Assembly (NCBI RefSeq): GCF_945952055.1
Contig: NZ_CAMFHB010000026.1
Location: 24,702 to 88,701, forward strand
DNA from: an uncultured Alsobacter sp.
GTDB lineage: Bacteria > Pseudomonadota > Alphaproteobacteria > Rhizobiales > Beijerinckiaceae
Direction: 5' to 3'
Length of the DNA: 64,000 nt
This document shows, piece by piece, positions 58,425 through 64,000 of the stretch (within the stretch, counting starts at the first letter, position 1; each line of letters starts with the position of its first letter). Under the pieces are notes generated by a model, which was not told the DNA's origin, searched no databases, and worked only from the letters and a program-made list of their open reading frames with translations. The position numbers and the translations under genes are program-made.

Positions 58425-59819
58425 ATGACCAGCCGGCCCTCGCCCGAAACGATCGCGCTGATCGTTGGCGAACTGCAAAAACACATGGGCAACCGGGTCG
58501 TCACCAGCCAAGCCGTGCGTGGACAGCATGCCAACACCCTCACCTGGGTGACGGCCGAAGCGCCGGACGCGGTGGTGTTTGCCGAGAGCACCGAAGAGGT
58601 CGCGAGCGTCGTTCGCCTGTGCGCCGACCACCAGGTCCCGGTGATCGCCTTCGGGGCCGGGTCGTCGCTGGAGGGGCACACCAACGCCCCGTTCGGCGGC
58701 ATCTGCATCGACCTGACGGGGATGGCGGCCGTGCTCGCCGTCCACGCCGAGGACCTCGACTGCGTGGTCCAGCCGGGCATCACGCGCAAGCGGCTCAACG
58801 AGCATCTGCGCGACAGTGGGCTTTTCTTCCCGATCGATCCGGGCGCCGACGCGACGCTGGGCGGCATGGCGTCGACCAGGGCCTCGGGCACGAACGCCGT
58901 CCGCTACGGGACCATGAAGGACAACGTCCTGGCGCTCACCGTCGTGCTGCCCAGCGGCGAGATCATCCGGACCGGATCGCGGGCCCGCAAGTCCTCCGCC
59001 GGCTACGACCTGACCCGCCTGTTCGTGGGCTCCGAGGGAACGCTGGGGATCATCACCGAGATGACGTTGCGCCTGCACGGCATCCCCGAGGCGGTGTCGG
59101 GCGGCGTCTGCGTGTTCCCCACCGTCGAGGCCGCCTGTTCGGCCTCCATCGCCGCCATCCAGGCCGGCATCCCTGTCGCCCGGATGGAGCTGGCCGACGC
59201 GACCCAGGTGCGCGCCATCAACCTCTATTCCAAGCTCGCGCTGCAGGAGACCCCGGCGCTGTTCCTCGAATTCCACGGGTCTGCCGCCGGCGTCGAGGAA
59301 CAGTCCCAGCGATTCGGCGAGATCGCCGAGGAATTCGGCGGCGGTCCCTTCGAGTGGGCCACCCGGGCGGAAGAGCGGACGCGGCTCTGGCAGGCCCGCC
59401 ATGATGCCTTCTGGTCGGCGCTGGCGCTGCGTCCGGGCGGCGCCGCGCTGTCGACCGACGTGTGCGTGCCCATCTCCCGCCTGGCGGAGTGCGTCGTGGC
59501 CACGCAGCAGGACATCGCCGCCACCGGCCTCGTCGCTCCCATCGTCGGCCATGTGGGCGACGGCAATTTCCACGTGATCATCGTGCTCGACCCCTCCGAC
59601 AAGGCCGAGAAGGCCGCGGTCGAGGGCTTCCTGGACCGCCTCGTCGAGCGGGCGCTCGCCATGGGCGGCACCTCGACGGGCGAGCACGGGATCGGGCAGA
59701 AGAAGTCGCGCTACATGGTGAAGGAGCACGGCGAGGGTGCCGTCGCGGCCATGCGGGCAGTGAAGCTGGCGCTGGATCCGCTGGGGATCATGAACCCCGG
59801 AAAGGTTCTGCCCTCTTGA
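58425..59819 (+). CDS. FAD-linked D-lactate/glycolate-type dehydrogenase
   Basis: A 464-residue flavoprotein of the GlcD/DLD family that oxidises a D-2-hydroxy acid and passes electrons to the respiratory chain or an acceptor. The N-terminal FAD_binding_4 domain has the FGAGSSLEGH motif and PGADATLGGM. The C-terminal FAD-oxidase domain has the metal/substrate HVGDGNFH motif and the GEHGIGQKK motif. Length matches mitochondrial D-lactate dehydrogenase. It is divergent from the thioesterase gene across 185 bases. Which hydroxy acid it prefers cannot be told from sequence. Confidence 0.88.
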   Translation: MTSRPSPETIALIVGELQKHMGNRVVTSQAVRGQHANTLTWVTAEAPDAVVFAESTEEVASVVRLCADHQVPVIAFGAGSSLEGHTNAPFGGICIDLTGMAAVLAVHAEDLDCVVQPGITRKRLNEHLRDSGLFFPIDPGADATLGGMASTRASGTNAVRYGTMKDNVLALTVVLPSGEIIRTGSRARKSSAGYDLTRLFVGSEGTLGIITEMTLRLHGIPEAVSGGVCVFPTVEAACSASIAAIQAGIPVARMELADATQVRAINLYSKLALQETPALFLEFHGSAAGVEEQSQRFGEIAEEFGGGPFEWATRAEERTRLWQARHDAFWSALALRPGGAALSTDVCVPISRLAECVVATQQDIAATGLVAPIVGHVGDGNFHVIIVLDPSDKAEKAAVEGFLDRLVERALAMGGTSTGEHGIGQKKSRYMVKEHGEGAVAAMRAVKLALDPLGIMNPGKVLPS

Positions 59820-59918
59820 GTGCCGAGTATTCTGCCGTACCGTTCATGCCGCGTCACCCTGCGGCCATGAAGTCCTGTATGGTGGGGCGGAGCCGATTGA
59901 GTACGGGAAACGAACCAC

Positions 59919-62900
59919 TTGCGTGACATCCTGACGGGTCTGGCCATTCTGCTGATCGTGGCGATCACGTCGGCCATGGTCGGCCCGTATTTTGTTGACT
60001 GGTCCACGTATCGGCCGGTCTTCGAGCAGAAGATGGCCGAGAGCCTGGGCGTTCCCGTCGCCCTAGAAGGCCCGATCGACGTCAAGCTCCTGCCGACCCC
60101 GCGCCTGACCCTGTCGGCGGCCACGGCGGGCAATGCCGGATCCAGCCCCTCGCTCAGCGCCGAGCGCGTGGTGCTGGAGATCTCCGTCATGCCGCTGCTG
60201 CGGGGCGAGGTCGTCGTCACCGAGGCCCGCCTGGAATCGCCGCGCCTGGAAGTCGCGCTGGGCAAGGACGGAACGGTGGAGGGCGTCGCCCAGGCCCTGG
60301 CCGGAGCGTCCCGCGCCTCCGCGGTGATCGTCGACCGGCTCGTCGTCACCGACGGCGTGGTGGCCATCGCCGACCGCGACAACGGACTGGCGACGGTCGT
60401 CACCGACATCGCCGCGGACGCCGACGCGGCGGCGCTGGCCGGGCCCTGGCGCGCCGGCGCCACGGCCACCATCGGTGGCCGCCCGGTGGAGTTTCGGCTG
60501 TCGACCGGCTCGCCCGAGCCCGAGGGCACCCGGATCAAGGTCACCATGCAGTCGGACGGCGGGCGGCAGCGCGCCGAGGTGGACGCGCGATGGATCGCCG
60601 CCGCCGCCGGTCCGCGGCTGGACGGGCGGTTCTCCGCCAGCGGTCGCCTGCGCTGGCCGGAGCGGGACGCGTTCGCCACGCGTCCGTGGTCCTTCTCCAC
60701 GCAGTTCAGGATGGCCGGCCGATCGGCCGCGCTGGACGGCATCGAGCTCGATGCCGGCGGCGAAGAGGCGGCCGTCAAGGCCACCGGCACGGGAACCGCG
60801 GACCTGGGCGCGAAGCCGCGCCTGTCGCTCGCGCTCGAGGCCAAGCAGTTCGACCTGGACCGGCCCTTCGCTGGCACGGCGACCGTCCCGGGCCAGGCGC
60901 AGGCCTTCGTCGGCCTGCCCTCCGCGCTCGGCGGCTGGATCGCCGCGCTCGGCGGCGACGACCGTGGCCCCTCCCTGCCGCTGCCCGTCGCGCTCACGTT
61001 CAAGGTGCCCAACGTCATCCTGGGCGGCGACACCGTGTCGGGCGTGGTGCTCGAGGGCGAACTCGCCAACGGCCGGTTCGCGATGTCGCGCCTGGCGGCG
61101 ACCCTGCCCGGCGGCGGCCTCGTGGAAGGCGCGGGCGATGCCGCCCTCTCCGGCGGGGGACAGTTCACCGGCCGCCTGTCGCTGCGCACGCGCGACGCGT
61201 CGCGGACGCTGGGCTGGCTCGAGGGCGAGCGTGCGGGCCGCTCCACGCGCCTGGCCGACGTTCGCGAACTCACGGCCCAGGCCGACGTCACGTTGGCTCC
61301 GCCGGTGCTCGCCGCCCGGAGCATGCGGGTCGGCATCGACCGGTCGGTCATCCAGGGCGCGCTGCGCTACACTTTCCCCGACTCCACGCAGCGCGGCCGT
61401 TTCGAAGCGCAATTGACGGCGGAAGGCCTGGGCATCGAGCAGGTTCCGGACCTGTCGACGCTGACCGGCGCCGCACGGGGGCTCGACGTGAGCCTCGCGC
61501 TCGACGCCCGCAACGTCCGGGTCGGACAGCTCTCCGGTCCCAACGTCGGCGCCGGCAGGGTCGGCCTGCGGGTGGCCGTCACGGGAGATGCCGTGCAGGT
61601 CGACAGCCTGGAGATCGTCGACGTGGGCGGCGCCAACGTGCGCGCCACCGGCCGCGTCTCGGCGTCGGGCGGACGCCTGGATGCCACCGTCGACGCACGG
61701 CGGGTCGAGCCGTTGGCGGAGCTGCTGCGCAAGGTCATGCCGGGGCGCACGCCGGCGATGATCGCCGCCCGGGCGCCCGCGCTCGGTCCCCTTCGCTTGC
61801 GCCTCGTCGCCGAACGCGGCGCCGGTGCGGCGGGCGCGACGCGCTTCACGCTCGACGGCACGGCCGCGGCCTCGCGGCTCGCGGCTCAAGCCACCGTGGG
61901 CGGGACGCAGGGAGAAGACCGCGTGGTTGCCGGGGCCACGCTCGAGTCTCCGGACAGTGCCGCCTTCCTCGCGCAGCTCGGCCTGGAAACACTGCCGCTA
62001 CCCGGCTTCGGCAAGGGGCGTCTCGCCGTCGACATCGACGGACGCTTCGGGCGCGGCGCGACGGTGAAGGTGAGCGGCGAGGCGGCTGGCGTCCAGCTGA
62101 GCGGCGATGGCCGGCTCGGCGGTCAACCCGGCGAACCGGACCTTGCCGGAACGGTGAAGGTCGAGACCCAGGACGTCGGTCCGCTGACCCAGATCCTGGC
62201 CCTTCCTGGACCCGACGTGCTCGGCCGCATTCCGATGCAGGCTTCGGCGCGCCTGCAGGTGAACGACGATCGCGTCGCGCTGCAGGATCTCGATGCGCGT
62301 GTGTCCGGCCAGCCCGTGGCCGGGCAGCTCGCGCTCGATCTCGGCAAGTCGAAGCTCGAGGGCAGCCTGGCGTTCGATCGCTTGTCCGTGGCGGGCCTGT
62401 CTTCCCTCGCCGTGGGAGCGCTGCAGGCGCCCCTGCCGGGCAATCTCTGGCCCGCCGGTCGGTTCTCGTCGGTCCTGCCGCCGCCCTTCGACACGGCCGT
62501 GTCGCTCAAGGCCCGGAGTTTCGACGTCGGTTATGGTCAGCCTGCGTCCGACAGCTCGGGCATGCTCACCTGGACGGCCGATCAGCTGAGCTACGCGATG
62601 CAGTCGGCCTCCTATGCGGGCGGACGCCTCGGCGGCACGCTGAGCTTGCGCCGGCAGGGCACGCTCGCGGCCCTGTCCTTCAAGATGGCGCTGCAGAACG
62701 CCGACCTTGCCGTCCTCCTGCCGCAGGCCGGCATCGCGGGCCGCGCCGATGCCGACCTCGACGGGTCCGCCTCGGGGGAAACCGCCACCGCGCTCGTCAC
62801 CAGCCTGTCGGGTGGTGGCCAGCTGAAGGTGCGCGAGGCCGTCGTGCCGAGGCTCGCACCCGGCGCGCTCGGCGCGATGACGGCCGCGCTCGATGCCGAA

Positions 62901-64000
62901 CGGGATCCTCCGGAGCTGTCTCGGGTGCGCGACCAGCTGAGCGCCGCGCTGAACCGGGGTGCCATGCGGGTGCCGGCCGCGGAAGCGCCGGTCACCCTGT
63001 CCGCCGGGCTGATGCGGGTCGGGCCGCTCTCCCTGCGGCTGGACGGCCTCGACGCGGCGGGGTCCCTGTCCTTCGACCTGCGGAACGCGCGGGTCGATGC
63101 CCGCCTCCAGATCGCGGCCCCGCCGCCGCCCGGCTGGGTCGGACCCGACCCGCAGGCGGCACTCTCCTGGCGCACCGGCCGGACGGGCACCTTCGACCGC
63201 GAGGTGGACGTCGCGACGCTGACGAACGTCCTCACCACCCGTGCCGTCGCCCGGGAGCTGGAGCGCATGGAAGCCGCAGAGGCCGACTTGCGGGAGCGCA
63301 ACTTCTTCGTCCGGCGCATGAAGGCCGACCGCGACGCGCTCGAGCGTGAGCTGCGGGAGGCCGAGGAGGCACGCCTCGCCGAGGAAGCGCGCAAGGCCGA
63401 GGAGGCCCGCAAGGTCGAAGAGGCACGTCGCGCCGAAGAGGCCCGCAAGGCCGAGGAGGCCCGAAAGGCCGAAGACGCGCGCCGGGCCGAGGAGGCACGG
63501 AAGGCCGAAGAGATCCGCAAGGCCGAGGAGGCTCGGCTGGCCGAAGAGGCGCGCAAGGCCGAGGACGCTCGCCGGGCCGAAGAGGCGCGAAAGGCCGAGG
63601 AGATCCGCAAGGCGGAGGAGGCACGCCGCGCCCAGGAAGAGGCACAGCGGGCCGAACAGGCCCGCAGGGCGGAAGAGGCGCGTCGCGCGCAGGAGGAAGC
63701 CCAGCGGGTCGAACAGGCCCGCAAGGCCGAGGAAGCCCGCCGCCTCCAGGAGGAGGCTCAGCGTGCGGAAGAGGCCCGTCGCGCGGAGGAGGCCCGGAAG
63801 TCTGACGAGATGCGCCGGGCAGAAGAAGCCCGCAAGGCTGACGAGGCGCGCCGGGCAGAAGAAGCCCGCAAAGCCGATGAGGCCCGCCGTGCTGAGGAAG
63901 CTCGGAAGGCCGATGAGGCTCGCCGTGCGGAGGAGGCCCGCAAGGCCGACGAGGCTCGCCGCGCGGAGGAAGCTCGCAAGGCCGACGAGGCTCGCCGGGC
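59919..64000 (+). CDS. AsmA-family protein with long charged coiled-coil tail (3' end missing)
   Basis: An incomplete gene with 1360 residues in the window and no stop codon. TTG at 59919 is the only sensible start: it opens the membrane helix (residues 2-25, RDILTGLAILLIVAI) and the GPYFVDW motif typical of AsmA, with an in-frame stop 21 bases upstream. Residues 30-1100 hold the AsmA N-terminal and repeat beta-rich regions; AsmA-like proteins span the periplasm and are thought to move phospholipids to the outer membrane. From about residue 1144 the sequence changes to Glu/Ala/Arg/Lys repeats (EARKAEEARR) predicted to be one long coiled coil. Such tails occur in several alphaproteobacterial AsmA proteins. 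Confidence 0.85.
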   Translation, partial: MRDILTGLAILLIVAITSAMVGPYFVDWSTYRPVFEQKMAESLGVPVALEGPIDVKLLPTPRLTLSAATAGNAGSSPSLSAERVVLEISVMPLLRGEVVVTEARLESPRLEVALGKDGTVEGVAQALAGASRASAVIVDRLVVTDGVVAIADRDNGLATVVTDIAADADAAALAGPWRAGATATIGGRPVEFRLSTGSPEPEGTRIKVTMQSDGGRQRAEVDARWIAAAAGPRLDGRFSASGRLRWPERDAFATRPWSFSTQFRMAGRSAALDGIELDAGGEEAAVKATGTGTADLGAKPRLSLALEAKQFDLDRPFAGTATVPGQAQAFVGLPSALGGWIAALGGDDRGPSLPLPVALTFKVPNVILGGDTVSGVVLEGELANGRFAMSRLAATLPGGGLVEGAGDAALSGGGQFTGRLSLRTRDASRTLGWLEGERAGRSTRLADVRELTAQADVTLAPPVLAARSMRVGIDRSVIQGALRYTFPDSTQRGRFEAQLTAEGLGIEQVPDLSTLTGAARGLDVSLALDARNVRVGQLSGPNVGAGRVGLRVAVTGDAVQVDSLEIVDVGGANVRATGRVSASGGRLDATVDARRVEPLAELLRKVMPGRTPAMIAARAPALGPLRLRLVAERGAGAAGATRFTLDGTAAASRLAAQATVGGTQGEDRVVAGATLESPDSAAFLAQLGLETLPLPGFGKGRLAVDIDGRFGRGATVKVSGEAAGVQLSGDGRLGGQPGEPDLAGTVKVETQDVGPLTQILALPGPDVLGRIPMQASARLQVNDDRVALQDLDARVSGQPVAGQLALDLGKSKLEGSLAFDRLSVAGLSSLAVGALQAPLPGNLWPAGRFSSVLPPPFDTAVSLKARSFDVGYGQPASDSSGMLTWTADQLSYAMQSASYAGGRLGGTLSLRRQGTLAALSFKMALQNADLAVLLPQAGIAGRADADLDGSASGETATALVTSLSGGGQLKVREAVVPRLAPGALGAMTAALDAERDPPELSRVRDQLSAALNRGAMRVPAAEAPVTLSAGLMRVGPLSLRLDGLDAAGSLSFDLRNARVDARLQIAAPPPPGWVGPDPQAALSWRTGRTGTFDREVDVATLTNVLTTRAVARELERMEAAEADLRERNFFVRRMKADRDALERELREAEEARLAEEARKAEEARKVEEARRAEEARKAEEARKAEDARRAEEARKAEEIRKAEEARLAEEARKAEDARRAEEARKAEEIRKAEEARRAQEEAQRAEQARRAEEARRAQEEAQRVEQARKAEEARRLQEEAQRAEEARRAEEARKSDEMRRAEEARKADEARRAEEARKADEARRAEEARKADEARRAEEARKADEARRAEEARKADEARR
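63349..64000 (+). repeat. Coding tandem repeats, ending in five 36-base units
   Basis: Irregular repeats of the words GCC GAG GAG GC / CGC AAG from 63349, resolving to five copies of a 36-base unit (63819-63854, 63855-63890, 63891-63926, 63927-63962, 63963-63998) that encode AEEARKADEARR. Third-base changes between copies keep the protein unit nearly constant. The array continues past the window. Confidence 0.9.

Noticed and set aside
60590..63349. A 919-codon open frame in another frame of the AsmA gene
   Set aside because: Its product is Arg/Ala/Gly-rich noise, while the frame from 59919 has the AsmA membrane helix, GPYFVDW motif and no stop.
63349..64000. Regular repeats considered as a CRISPR array
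   Set aside because: Units are contiguous with no unique spacers, keep a reading frame, vary at third codon positions, and no cas genes are present.

Overview
The window is GC-rich DNA from an alphaproteobacterium, most probably of the order Hyphomicrobiales (Rhizobiales). The evidence is a long division and cell wall (dcw) cluster running mraZ to ftsZ, followed by lpxC, bamD, recN and ligA. Other signs are a 600-residue FtsZ with a long Gln/Pro-rich linker, an alphaproteobacterial-type FtsL, AsmA, and the patatin-like lipase / 3-hydroxybutyrate dehydrogenase pair. The genus cannot be fixed from the sequence alone.

Layout. 1-2.9 kb: a DjlA-like J protein, a glycine-zipper lipoprotein, a secreted lytic transglycosylase and RNase P RNA (rnpB). 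2.9-11.6 kb: a sugar-uptake locus. A leftward operon (ABC ATPase, permease, FadR-type regulator) diverges from a rightward one (two periplasmic binding proteins, a double-domain ABC ATPase, a permease, a PfkB-family sugar kinase). Two back-to-back palindromes lie in the shared promoter region. 11.6-12.7 kb: a RES/Xre toxin-antitoxin pair. 13.1-32.7 kb: the dcw cluster, mraZ-rsmH-ftsL-ftsI-murE-murF-mraY-murD-ftsW-murG-murC, then a RelE-like/Xre toxin-antitoxin pair on the opposite strand, then murB-ddl-ftsQ-ftsA-ftsZ. Many genes overlap by 1 to 4 bases, suggesting translational coupling. A four-copy 10-bp-periodic CCCA/CCCG array, the hallmark of a MraZ operator, lies ahead of mraZ. 33-38.9 kb: lpxC (lipid A), bamD (outer-membrane protein assembly), recN and ligA (DNA repair and ligation).

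39-64 kb is more accessory. It holds an AraC regulator with an AzlCD-type exporter, aminopeptidase P, a 72-residue orphan protein behind a structured leader, prmA, a HicAB pair, a UvrD-type helicase, a LysE exporter overlapping a MscS channel tail to tail, a periplasmic cupin with a small membrane protein, an MFS transporter with a secreted NTF2-like protein, a peroxiredoxin-like protein, a LysR regulator, two small coupled genes, a patatin-like lipase, 3-hydroxybutyrate dehydrogenase, a hotdog thioesterase, a D-lactate/glycolate-type FAD dehydrogenase, and a very large AsmA protein with a repetitive charged tail that runs off the window.

I did not recognise a wholly new defence or biosynthetic system. 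The best leads are: (1) three toxin-antitoxin modules in 33 kb, one inside the dcw cluster and one just upstream of mraZ; (2) a leader with mutually exclusive hairpins before the orphan gene at 43028; (3) the twin-palindrome operator of the sugar locus; (4) a mosaic stretch inside ddl; (5) a long inverted repeat at 51208-51299. All functional calls rest on reading motifs and gene order; no database search was possible.
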